Below are positions 1-5,946 of a DNA stretch of 6,474 bases, piece by piece; within the stretch, counting starts at the first letter, position 1, and every line of letters starts with the position of its first letter. The notes beneath the pieces were generated by a model that was not told the DNA's origin, did not search any database, and saw only the letters and a list, made by a program, of their open reading frames with translations. The stretch comes from Candidatus Segatella papionis. Its GTDB lineage: Bacteria > Bacteroidota > Bacteroidia > Bacteroidales > Bacteroidaceae. The translations under genes and the position numbers were made by a program. The stretch spans positions 255 through 6,728 of the forward strand of contig DBLF01000073.1 of the NCBI GenBank assembly GCA_002297965.1. Direction: 5' to 3'.

Positions 1-28
1 AGATTAAAAATCTACACTACTCATTATA

Positions 29-92
29 ATATACATACGCATAAGGCGCACACGTGCTCGCGCACGCAAGTGCGCATATACGCATACATACA
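29..92. repeat. Alternating purine-pyrimidine tracts with a GCAA-loop hairpin
   Basis: Strictly alternating purine-pyrimidine runs lie at 29-43, 46-57, 59-68 and 70-92, rich in CG, CA and TA steps, a composition known to favour left-handed DNA under supercoiling. Inside it, GCGCAC (60-65), GCAA (66-69) and GTGCGC (70-75) form a perfect 6-bp hairpin whose plus-strand loop is a GNRA-type tetraloop. The ATACGCATA motif occurs on both sides of the hairpin. No T tract follows, so it is not a clear terminator. Its function is unknown; it could be the 3' end of a transcript from the left, or a structural element upstream of the gene at 218. Confidence 0.45.
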
Positions 93-141
93 ATTAAAAA
101 CAATATTTATTATACGCTTTACGTCCTCCACATCAGCTTGC

Positions 142-163
142 ATTTAGCAAAATAAAGCTAAAT
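142..163. promoter_or_regulatory. Inverted repeat upstream of the promoter, possible operator
   Basis: ATTTAGC (142-148) and GCTAAAT (157-163) are perfect 7-bp inverted arms separated by 8 bases. They end 3 bases before the TTTG box of the promoter at 167-198. This position suits a regulator-binding site, but that is inferred from symmetry and location only. Confidence 0.3.
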
Positions 164-166
164 TCC

Positions 167-198
167 TTTGCCAATATCGAGAAAATATCGTACATTTG
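167..198 (+). promoter_or_regulatory. Bacteroidetes-type promoter of the AAA-ATPase-like gene
   Basis: TTTG at 167-170, a spacer of exactly 20 bases, and TACATTTG at 191-198 match the Bacteroidetes primary sigma consensus (-33 TTTG, -7 TAnnTTTG). The expected start site, a few bases downstream, would give a leader of roughly 10-15 bases before the ATG at 218. The spacer carries a direct repeat, AATATCG at 173-179 and again at 184-190, one helical turn apart. It might bind a regulator on the same face as RNA polymerase. Confidence 0.75.
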
Positions 199-217
199 CA
201 ATATAAAAGGCATAATC

Positions 218-1822
218 ATGATGATTACTATAGACAAGAACAGAAGAAGATTACCTGTAGGAATACAATCCTTCAAGGAAATCCGCACCGACAACTACGT
301 TTATGTTGACAAGACCGACCTCGTTTGGTACCTTGCCAACATGGGGGACAAGTATAATTACTTAAGCCGACCTCGCCGTTTTGGTAAATCTGTGCTTGTC
401 GATACCTTGGAACGATATTTCGAAGGAAGAAAGGACCTTTTCGAAGGACTCAAAATCATGGACTTGGAAACAAAGTGGACATCTCGCCCTGTCATTCGAC
501 TAGACATGAGCGAGGGAGGAGACACTCCTGAGGACATCAAATCATATTTCAACTACATCTTCAAGAAATATGAAAAAAAATACGAGATAGTGCTCGATGG
601 TACCGAAAGCCTTACCGTAAGATTCCGGCAGATTATTGAGACTGCTTACGAGAAAACTGGTCATCGTGTAGCCATACTCATCGATGAATATGATGCTCCG
701 CTGCAACATTCTTGGAAAACAACCTGTCATGACGATTGCACCAGAGTCTATAAGAATGTCTTTGCCGTACTGAAGGCTGCCACAGATTACGAAAAGTTCA
801 TTTTCATCACGGGCATCACCAAGTTTACGCAAATTTCGCTTTTCTCAGTGCTCAACAATCTGACGAATATCAGTTTCTTGCCTGAGTATGCTACGATATG
901 CGGCATCACCGAAAAAGAATTAGCTGATAACTTCAACTCTGAAGTTAAAATGTTAGGAGAAATAAATGATTGGTCTTATGAAGAAGCACATCAACACTTA
1001 AAGGAGTATTACGATGGCTATCACTTTAGTCGATCAAATATGACAGATATCTATAATCCCTATAGCTTGGTCAATGCGCTTAAGAATAAAGACATCAGCA
1101 ACTACTGGGCTCGTTCCGGTGCCACTACGTTACTTCCGAAGTTTGTAGATGATATGGAATTGCGCCTATCAGACTTCTCGCATTGCTCTATCTTGAAAAA
1201 TACCATAGAGTTATCAGATGTAACCGAAGGGGGGGCTGAACTATTCCTCTACCAGTCGGGCTACTTGACTCTTAAAGGAGCGGATGGAGAGGTTTGCTTC
1301 CTTGGCTTCCCTAATGTAGAGGTACGACAAGCACTTTATGACATCGTACTTCCAACACTCACCATGAAGAAGGCGAACGAGGTGAAGTCAATGCAAGCCA
1401 ATCTCTATACCTATATGAACCATGCTGACTTGGAGAAAGGGATGCAAACCTTGAAAGCACTCATCGCCGATGTGCCTTACAGCAACAAGAAAATGGCAAG
1501 TATGGATATGGAGGAACGATACCGCTTGATTATCAGCTCAATATTCAATGCCATCGGATTTAACGTGGAAGTAGAAAGAATGCTGAGCACGGGTAGAATC
1601 GATGCCATCGTCACCACTCCTAGATACATATATGTGTTAGAGCTGAAACTCACCAATAATGGTGGAGCCAAAGCTGCTGTACAACAAATCATCGAAAACC
1701 AGTATCTAGAGCCTTTCAAAGCGGACAAACGAGAAGTCATTGGCATCGCCATAGAACTCGATGACAAAGGAAAGGGACTTGTTGACTGGCAAAAAGCAGA
1801 AATCAAAGAAGGTCAAGCGTAG
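218..1822 (+). CDS. AAA-ATPase-like / PD-(D/E)XK nuclease-fold protein (DUF1703-type), 534 aa
   Basis: The protein belongs to the family that joins an N-terminal AAA-ATPase-like domain (about residues 8-230) to a C-terminal PD-(D/E)XK nuclease-fold domain (about 415-520). The P-loop is RPRRFGKS (51-58), the arginine-rich variant usual in this family; the Walker B is LIDEYD (154-159), followed by FITGITKF (197-204). Middle motifs YYDGYHF (264-270), NPYSL (280-284), QSGYL (346-350) and FPNVEVR (364-370) are characteristic. The nuclease signature is GRID (D462) with ELK (E475, K477), so catalytic residues appear intact. The length is normal and no frameshift is seen. AAAAGG at 205-210 lies 7 bases before ATG 218; a second ATG at 221 is also possible. 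Such genes are multicopy in Bacteroidales and have no firmly established role; defence or mobile-element functions have been proposed. It stands alone here, with its own promoter. The last codons run into the 22-base repeat array. Confidence 0.93.
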   Translation: MMITIDKNRRRLPVGIQSFKEIRTDNYVYVDKTDLVWYLANMGDKYNYLSRPRRFGKSVLVDTLERYFEGRKDLFEGLKIMDLETKWTSRPVIRLDMSEGGDTPEDIKSYFNYIFKKYEKKYEIVLDGTESLTVRFRQIIETAYEKTGHRVAILIDEYDAPLQHSWKTTCHDDCTRVYKNVFAVLKAATDYEKFIFITGITKFTQISLFSVLNNLTNISFLPEYATICGITEKELADNFNSEVKMLGEINDWSYEEAHQHLKEYYDGYHFSRSNMTDIYNPYSLVNALKNKDISNYWARSGATTLLPKFVDDMELRLSDFSHCSILKNTIELSDVTEGGAELFLYQSGYLTLKGADGEVCFLGFPNVEVRQALYDIVLPTLTMKKANEVKSMQANLYTYMNHADLEKGMQTLKALIADVPYSNKKMASMDMEERYRLIISSIFNAIGFNVEVERMLSTGRIDAIVTTPRYIYVLELKLTNNGGAKAAVQQIIENQYLEPFKADKREVIGIAIELDDKGKGLVDWQKAEIKEGQA

Positions 1823-2086
1823 CAACGAAAACCTATCAAGCGTAGTAACGAATCGTTCCAAACGTCAGTACCAAGCGTTTTGAGCTTTGAAACACTTTGT
1901 TTCTGCCCAAGAAACAAAACGTTTCAGGCGATGAAACTTTTCGTTTCAGCCTGCGGAACACTTCGCTACTACCCTACCGCGATTTCGCTATCAACAAGCG
2001 CAAAATTCTTCTTCAATAGTAAAAAAAGTGTGGATACCGAATAAAAAAAGCATCAGTATCGAACAAAAAAATCGCCAAAAAGATGG
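1799..2086. repeat. Degenerate tandem array with 22-base period
   Basis: About thirteen units follow one another, two of 23 bases (from 1799 and 1822) and then 22 bases each from 1845 (1867, 1889, 1911, 1933, 1955, 1977, 1999, 2021, 2043, 2065). TCAAGCGTAGCAACGAA at 1813-1829 recurs at 1836-1852 with one mismatch. Units at 1889, 1911 and 1933 all have the form GAAAC-N5-GTTTC plus 7 bases. The unit at 1955 matches the 1889 unit at 16 of 22 positions. Units at 2021, 2043 and 2065 each begin with A7. The periodicity is counted directly; units at 1867, 1977 and 1999 are weak. The first unit lies in the coding end of the upstream gene. The function is unknown: a protein-binding array, an RNA structure or a decayed element are all possible. 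Confidence 0.65.
1889..1953. repeat. Clustered GAAAC/GTTTC inverted repeats
   Basis: Two strong dyads lie in the core of the 22-base array. Arms 1889-1903 and 1911-1925 are 15-base inverted repeats with two mismatches around a 7-base loop. CAGGC (1925-1929) with GCCTG (1949-1953) enclose TGAAAC (1932-1937) and GTTTCA (1943-1948) around TTTTC. Transcribed from the gene at 218, these would make consecutive hairpins shortly after its stop codon. There is no following T tract, so a role in 3'-end protection or processing is more likely than simple intrinsic termination; this is inference. Confidence 0.55.
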
Positions 2087-2096
2087 AAGATTTGCC

Positions 2097-2252
2097 AAAA
2101 TCGTGAGGGATAAGGGGCAAATCGTGATGGATAACGTGATGGATTTCGTAAATATTTTATCATCCATCACGATTTCAAGAATCATATAACTATCTACATA
2201 TCAAACGAATACACCCACCACGAAAAGGAATCGTGATGGATGTGATAGATTT
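2097..2252. repeat. GTGATGGAT repeat cluster in both orientations
   Basis: The 9-base core GTGATGGAT occurs at 2124-2132, 2136-2144 and 2233-2241, and as the reverse complement ATCCATCAC at 2162-2170. Variants are GTGAGGGAT at 2103-2111 and GTGATAGAT at 2242-2250. Most copies are preceded by AATC or AAATC. The cluster sits at the far side of the convergent gap from the 22-base array and shares no obvious sequence with it. It resembles a dispersed or regulatory repeat rather than coding DNA. No transposase or end structure is visible. Confidence 0.6.
2119..2175. terminator. 14-bp perfect inverted repeat, possible convergent terminator or RNA hairpin
   Basis: AAATCGTGATGGAT (2119-2132) is perfectly complementary to ATCCATCACGATTT (2162-2175). 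The intervening 29 bases carry another direct copy (2135-2144), which can pair with the same right arm over 10 bp. An overlapping pair, GATTTGCC (2089-2096) and GGCAAATC (2116-2123), can form an 8-bp alternative. Its place between converging genes suggests it stops or protects transcripts, but the flanks lack a clean T tract on either strand. Confidence 0.35.
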
Positions 2253-2258
2253 TTCGAG

Positions 2259-2299
2259 AAAAAACTTTTTTATGCGTATGATAAGTCATACTTGACGCA
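2259..2299 (-). terminator. Weak candidate terminator for the beta-barrel gene
   Basis: Reading the minus strand after the stop at 2325, a perfect 6-bp stem with a 4-base loop (2276-2291, GTATGA/TCATAC, widened by TGC/GCA at 2273-2275 and 2297-2299) is followed, after a short A-run, by T6 (2264-2259). The gap between stem and T tract is larger than in typical intrinsic terminators, so this is tentative. Confidence 0.35.
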
Positions 2300-2324
2300 A
2301 ATGCCTATGGATACGACACTAGCC

Positions 2325-3371
2325 TTACTTCACCCAGATGCGGCGGGTAAGTCGAAGCTCTACCACAGGATAGACCTTGAAGCCCTTGAAAAACTTCACG
2401 TAGTCACCCACCTTGCCCGGAATGTTCTTCACATCCTTAGCCAGGTCGGCACCAGGCTCCATCCACTCGGTCTTGTTGCCCTCCTCGTCGATGCTCATAC
2501 GATAGATGTCGTTGGTGACAATCTTTGGCGTGCCACCCCAGAACATCACACCTGCATCGAAGGATACGTAATAATCGTCGCTGTTCTTCAGCAGTCTGCC
2601 ACCATAGCCGAAGCCCAAGTAAGGCTTGAAGTTGTTCACCTTGATGGTAGCCGACACATTGTTGTTGGCATCTGGCTCCAGACGGAACATCGAGCCGTCC
2701 TCCTTCTCACCCAAGTTCACACCCATGTGACCATAGCTCATAAACTTATCATACAACTCCTTGTTGGCATACACCGTCTGTCCGCTCACCGTCATATAGG
2801 GGATAAAATACTCGTAGGAAGCCTTCACACGCTCATAGAGATTGTTGTACATATTCACAGCCACCAGCGATGTGCCGTCATAGACGGCATTCTCCGCCTT
2901 GGCTATCTTCGATGGTCCCCAATAGAAACCACCCGTAAAGTGCCAGTTCTTGTTGCGGAACGGATGCACCTCCACCAAAAGTTTGAAGTTGTCCATCGTA
3001 GGCGTACCCACCATGTCGATGCTATTATCCACTCGGGTACCCGTCATTTCCTCCAACATATCGGCAAGCTTGTTGAATTTCTGGTTCTGCTCCTCATCGC
3101 TCTCCACTTTGTCACCCACTTTGACGCCGAAGTTCATGGTGGCGTGGAAGCGAGGCATCCAAGTGAATCCCGTGCGTACCTTTACCACCTCGCTCACTGG
3201 CACCGCCACATCCACACCGATGCCCGTGGTACCCATGGTTACCGAGGCATCAATGCCGTAGGTGTATAGCTTGGCTGGCGAACCAGGGATGCAAGGCTCG
3301 CTGAATGTCTGGGCGAAAATGCCCTGTAGTGGCAACGCCAGGGCTGCCAACGCTAAAAGATATTTCTTCAT
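2325..3371 (-). CDS. Predicted outer membrane beta-barrel protein, 348 aa
   Basis: The product is an exported protein with a type I signal peptide (MKK, hydrophobic LLALAALALPL, probable cleavage IFA|Q after residue 20). The mature part alternates short amphipathic strands rich in glycine and aromatics, for example GFTWMPRF (68-75), WHFTGGFYWG (143-152), KPYLGFGYGG (249-258) and SFDAGVMFWGG (270-280). It ends in VVELRLTRRIWVK, as expected for a closing barrel strand. I recognise the general type found in Bacteroidales but no named family or substrate. I chose ATG 3371 because the longer frame from 3431 would place 20 non-signal residues before the signal peptide and would lie upstream of the promoter's expected start site. 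It has its own promoter at 3401-3432 and is separated from the gene at 3450 by a terminator. A lipid-, small-molecule- or structural role cannot be told apart from sequence. Confidence 0.85.
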   Translation of the reverse strand: MKKYLLALAALALPLQGIFAQTFSEPCIPGSPAKLYTYGIDASVTMGTTGIGVDVAVPVSEVVKVRTGFTWMPRFHATMNFGVKVGDKVESDEEQNQKFNKLADMLEEMTGTRVDNSIDMVGTPTMDNFKLLVEVHPFRNKNWHFTGGFYWGPSKIAKAENAVYDGTSLVAVNMYNNLYERVKASYEYFIPYMTVSGQTVYANKELYDKFMSYGHMGVNLGEKEDGSMFRLEPDANNNVSATIKVNNFKPYLGFGYGGRLLKNSDDYYVSFDAGVMFWGGTPKIVTNDIYRMSIDEEGNKTEWMEPGADLAKDVKNIPGKVGDYVKFFKGFKVYPVVELRLTRRIWVK

Positions 3372-3400
3372 AAAATCTTGATTTTCATTAAATTCGGGTG

Positions 3401-3432
3401 CAAAGTTACGCAAAAAGCCCCAAACTGGCAAG
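3401..3432 (-). promoter_or_regulatory. Promoter of the beta-barrel gene, nested in the upstream terminator
   Basis: On the minus strand, CTTG (3432-3429), 20 bases, then TAACTTTG (3408-3401) match the Bacteroidetes -33/-7 consensus, with a perfect -7 element. Transcription should begin around 3394-3397, giving a leader of about 25 bases. The -33 box is formed by the loop and the adjoining base of the terminator hairpin at 3412-3447, so the two signals occupy the same DNA. There is no strong Shine-Dalgarno sequence, as is usual in this phylum. Confidence 0.65.
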
Positions 3433-3447
3433 AGTTTGGAGCTTTTT
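3412..3447 (-). terminator. Strong intrinsic terminator after the secreted-protein gene
   Basis: Starting 2 bases past the stop codon, AAAAAGC plus eight more paired bases form a 15-bp stem (one G-T wobble) with loop CTTGCC, ending in GCTTTTT. The A-rich 5' arm and T-rich 3' arm make it able to work in both directions. It separates the gene at 3450-4637 from the beta-barrel gene. Confidence 0.85.
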
Positions 3448-3449
3448 AT

Positions 3450-4637
3450 TTACTTTACGGCTACTTTTTTGCCGTTGACGATATAAATTCCCTGAGGAAG
3501 TCCATCCACCGAAGTGGCGTTCTTCTTCACCTGCACACCCTGCAAGGTATAGACATTATAGGTCTGCTTGCCTGTGGTAGTGCCAATGGTGGTGATACCG
3601 GTGTCTTGGGAGGAGCTTAACAAGGTAAGCTCGGATGGCGCATTGGCGGAAACCTTCAGATACCAACTGTTGGCTGGGATGGCCTCGATGGTCTTGTGGT
3701 TGGTCTTGTCTGCCATCTCCTTGATCATCACCTCGGTGAGATGGTCGGTGGAATTATTGGCAGTCAACTTGCCTGCGGCATCATTACCCAACACACGCAT
3801 CGTAGTGGCATCAAACTGGGTGGCGTTGTAATGGTCGGTCCAATCATCACCCAAGCAGAAATAGACACCCTTAGCCACATTGTCGCTAGGAGCAGCCACA
3901 GAGCTAACCACAGGGGTGATGACGTTCTTACTTGCCTCGGTGGAGCTGCACTCGATGAGCGAAGGAGTCTTGGCTGGAATCGTGCCGGAAAGCTCCTTAT
4001 AGTAAGCCACGGCATTTGCCTCATCCACCTTATATATATAGTAGGCCTTCATGCCGTCGCCCAAAGTATAAGGGAAACCTGTGAAGAGGGCTGCATAGCT
4101 TTTGCCGCCGATGGTGATGGTAGGCTTCACACCCAGATAGTTGTCCTTGGCATCCACAGGGGTGATGTTCCAAGCATAATTGTCGCCCGTATTGATAACG
4201 GAGCTTTTGTCGTAGGCAGAAGCCGTCTGGTCGCAGAGGGTAACAGGCTGACCGCTCTCTTGCTGCCAAGCACGATAGGCGGAGCCTTGCTTGGTAATCA
4301 AGAGGGTATAGTCGATCAACTCCTTGATGCTGGTACCCTGGCCGCTGACATTCGCCTCGATGGTGTTAGGGCGCAGACTGGAGTCGCCCAATTTCTCGAT
4401 ATAGAAGATGCTGCCAGGGTCGGTGGAAATCTCATCCCAGCTGATGTTGGTGACGAGCGCACCGCAGTCGGCGGTCATAGATACCTTATCCACACCCTTG
4501 CTCGTGTTGTCGCAGAGCGTCATATATCTCTTGGTATTGACGTTTTGGATGCGATAGTACCCCTTGTCGCTCAACTGGGCATGAGCACAGAGCAAGGTGG
4601 CGCAACTCAGCAGAAGTACGTACAATCTTTTTCTCAT
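3450..4637 (-). CDS. Secreted protein with ricin-like N-terminal region and type IX sorting-like tail, 395 aa
   Basis: The protein has a type I signal peptide (MRKR, hydrophobic core, probable cleavage AHA|Q after residue 20). GYYRIQNVNTKRYMTLCD (26-43) resembles the opening of ricin-type or related carbohydrate-binding trefoil modules. A related TLCD...DK stretch recurs at 133-144, so the first half seems internally repeated. The middle (about 170-345) is not recognised. The last 37 residues, with NVYTLQGVQV (361-370) and GIYIVNGKKVAVK (383-395), match the C-terminal signal type used by the Bacteroidetes type IX secretion system, or a close surface-sorting relative. The expected location is therefore cell surface or secreted; a glycan-binding role is inferred and weak. 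The start is only 21 bases past the T tract of the ompA terminator, with no clear Shine-Dalgarno sequence. No catalytic domain is evident. Confidence 0.85.
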   Translation of the reverse strand: MRKRLYVLLLSCATLLCAHAQLSDKGYYRIQNVNTKRYMTLCDNTSKGVDKVSMTADCGALVTNISWDEISTDPGSIFYIEKLGDSSLRPNTIEANVSGQGTSIKELIDYTLLITKQGSAYRAWQQESGQPVTLCDQTASAYDKSSVINTGDNYAWNITPVDAKDNYLGVKPTITIGGKSYAALFTGFPYTLGDGMKAYYIYKVDEANAVAYYKELSGTIPAKTPSLIECSSTEASKNVITPVVSSVAAPSDNVAKGVYFCLGDDWTDHYNATQFDATTMRVLGNDAAGKLTANNSTDHLTEVMIKEMADKTNHKTIEAIPANSWYLKVSANAPSELTLLSSSQDTGITTIGTTTGKQTYNVYTLQGVQVKKNATSVDGLPQGIYIVNGKKVAVK

Positions 4638-4658
4638 TCTAATACACTATTTAGTTAC

Positions 4659-4709
4659 AAAAAAATAACCGGTCTCCATCGCTTACATAGTAAGGACGAA
4701 GATCGGTTA
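4659..4709 (-). terminator. Strong intrinsic terminator after ompA
   Basis: On the minus strand, TAACCG pairs with CGGTTA (6 bp). After one A-C mismatch an 8-bp stem follows, then a one-base bulge and a 5-bp CTTAC/GTAAG top with a 3-base loop; T7 comes directly after the stem. The whole stem-loop spans 4709-4666 and the T tract 4665-4659. It begins 44 bases past the ompA stop, and its end is only 21 bases before the next start codon. Confidence 0.85.
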
Positions 4710-4744
4710 CTGTGGAATTTATTGTGTCTTAATCTTTACCGAAG

Positions 4745-4776
4745 CAAAACTAATTACTTAGCGATACAGATAGTAA
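4745..4776 (-). promoter_or_regulatory. Weak candidate promoter for the secreted-protein gene
   Basis: TAGTTTTG (4752-4745) matches TAnnTTTG directly after the ompA stop codon. At a 20-base spacing the -33 position reads TTAC instead of TTTG, so only half the consensus is present. If active, its transcript would carry the ompA terminator hairpin in its leader. Confidence 0.25.
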
Positions 4777-5911
4777 CACGGTTCATGTCGTTCTCCTCGA
4801 ATGGCTGAACACGTGAACCCTTAGACTGCTTGATCATGCGGCTCTTAGCAACACCCTTAGCTGCGAGTGTGTTATATACAGTCTGAGCACGACGAGCAGC
4901 AATCTTGTCGTTGAATGCAGCAGAACCTGTACCCTTGTCAGCATAACCTGTCAAAGTGATCTTAGCATCTGGGTTCTCCTTCATGTACTTCACGATCTCA
5001 GCAATCTTAGTAGTCTGAGACTTAGCGATGTTGGTGTTACCGATTGGGAAGAAGATATCACGACGGAAGTTCTCCTCAACAGCCTGTGTCTCAGTCTTAG
5101 GAGCTGGAGCTGGAGCTGGCTTCTCGATGATACGCTCGATGATCTTCTCTACTGGCTTTGGAGCTGGGATTACCTTGGTTGTGTGAGTCTGGCCGAGAGC
5201 CACCTTAACACCTACCAATGCATTGAAGTACCAGTCTGGGTTACCAGCCTTCTTTGAGTTGTACTTGTCGCTCAAAGTAGTAGCAGAAAGCTCTGCACCT
5301 ACCTTCACACGGTCGCTTACGCGGAAGTCAACGTTAGCACCTACACGAGCTGCGAAACGTGTCTTTGTACCTGTCCAAAGGTTCTCCAATGGCTGAGCGT
5401 TCTTGTCATAACCTTCGAGTACCTTCTGAGCATCAGAAGCGAGGATAGCCTTCTGAGCATCCTCAGCCTCACCATTGCTCCATGCGATGTTCGCACCGAT
5501 ACCGCCGAATACACCTACCTCAACCAAACGGTTAGGATTGTACTCGCAGAAGAGGTTTGTGAGGTTGAATGTAGCGTCAACCATAGGAGCGATGTAGTTC
5601 CACTTCCACTTGTAAGTAGTTGTAGCGTTAGAGGTTGGATCAGTTACCTTCTGACCAGCCTTGCTCTGCCATGCGTTGAAAGAGAGGCGAGCACCAACAA
5701 CCTTGTTGAAGTTATAACCTACGCCAATCTGAGCGTTAGGTGACAACAACTTACCAAAACCAATCTCACCCAATGTGTATTGAGCACCGATCTGAGCCTG
5801 TGCATACCAATGTGGGGTGAAGACATTTACAGTCTTATCTGCTTCCTGAGCTGACGCACTAACGCAACTCAAAGCAACAACTCCTGACAGTAATACTTTA
5901 TTGAATTTCAT
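4754..5911 (-). CDS. ompA: OmpA-family outer membrane protein, 385 aa
   Basis: An N-terminal beta-barrel (about residues 23-245) anchors the protein in the outer membrane, and a C-terminal OmpA-like domain (about 280-385) binds peptidoglycan, tying envelope layers together. The signal peptide is residues 1-21 or 1-22 (ASA|Q). A proline-rich linker with PKPVEK and PAPAPAPK (251-272) joins the domains. The OmpA-like domain shows DIFFPIG (285-291), LTGYADKGTG (320-329) and NDKIAARRAQ (334-343). D325 and R341 align with the diaminopimelate-contacting Asp and Arg known from Acinetobacter OmpA, and MNRV (376-379) is also typical. The relatives known best are the Porphyromonas Omp40/41 (Pgm6/7) proteins. 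I chose ATG 5911 because it opens the signal peptide; the upstream ATG at 5956 adds 15 residues unlike any signal. No promoter element is visible in the 89 bases before it, so cotranscription with the upstream gene is likely. Confidence 0.95.
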   Translation of the reverse strand: MKFNKVLLSGVVALSCVSASAQEADKTVNVFTPHWYAQAQIGAQYTLGEIGFGKLLSPNAQIGVGYNFNKVVGARLSFNAWQSKAGQKVTDPTSNATTTYKWKWNYIAPMVDATFNLTNLFCEYNPNRLVEVGVFGGIGANIAWSNGEAEDAQKAILASDAQKVLEGYDKNAQPLENLWTGTKTRFAARVGANVDFRVSDRVKVGAELSATTLSDKYNSKKAGNPDWYFNALVGVKVALGQTHTTKVIPAPKPVEKIIERIIEKPAPAPAPKTETQAVEENFRRDIFFPIGNTNIAKSQTTKIAEIVKYMKENPDAKITLTGYADKGTGSAAFNDKIAARRAQTVYNTLAAKGVAKSRMIKQSKGSRVQPFEENDMNRVTICIAK

Positions 5912-5946
5912 AATCTTATTCTTAATGATGTTATAAATGTTTTTAA

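Larger units (their letters stand above)
1823..2324. other. Convergent intergenic region, 502 bases, repeats but no credible gene
   Basis: No open reading frame here has a convincing start and family. The region holds the 22-base array, the GTGATGGAT cluster, a 13-base AAAAAACTTTTTT palindrome (2259-2271) and a hairpin near 2276-2291. I saw no TAnnTTTG promoter element on either strand. Base composition is AT-rich compared with the flanking genes. Confidence 0.7.

Noticed and set aside
358..1806. Minus-strand open frames at 358-552, 542-832 and 1477-1806
   Set aside because: They are antisense to an intact family-matching gene and show no start signals or recognisable domains.
1889..1976. 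CRISPR array, suggested by GAAAC/GTTTC motifs
   Set aside because: The units are contiguous at 22 bases, diverge from each other, and have no unique spacers or nearby cas genes.
1991..2185. Minus-strand 64-codon hydrophobic frame
   Set aside because: It translates the A-tract and GTGATGGAT repeats, has no ribosome-binding site or promoter, and its hydrophobicity simply reflects the T-rich complement of the A-tracts.
2292..3269. Long plus-strand open frame of 325 codons
   Set aside because: It lies antisense to the signal-peptide-bearing beta-barrel gene, starts at TTG, is histidine-rich and low in plausibility as a protein, and has no promoter or family.
3372..3431. Upstream start (ATG 3431) for the beta-barrel gene
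   Set aside because: It would precede the signal peptide with 20 unrelated residues and begin inside the terminator, upstream of the predicted transcription start.
3696..4808. Long plus-strand open frame of 370 codons
   Set aside because: It is antisense to the secreted-protein gene and the end of ompA, starts at GTG, and runs through both sides of a terminator; its composition is that of a shadow frame.
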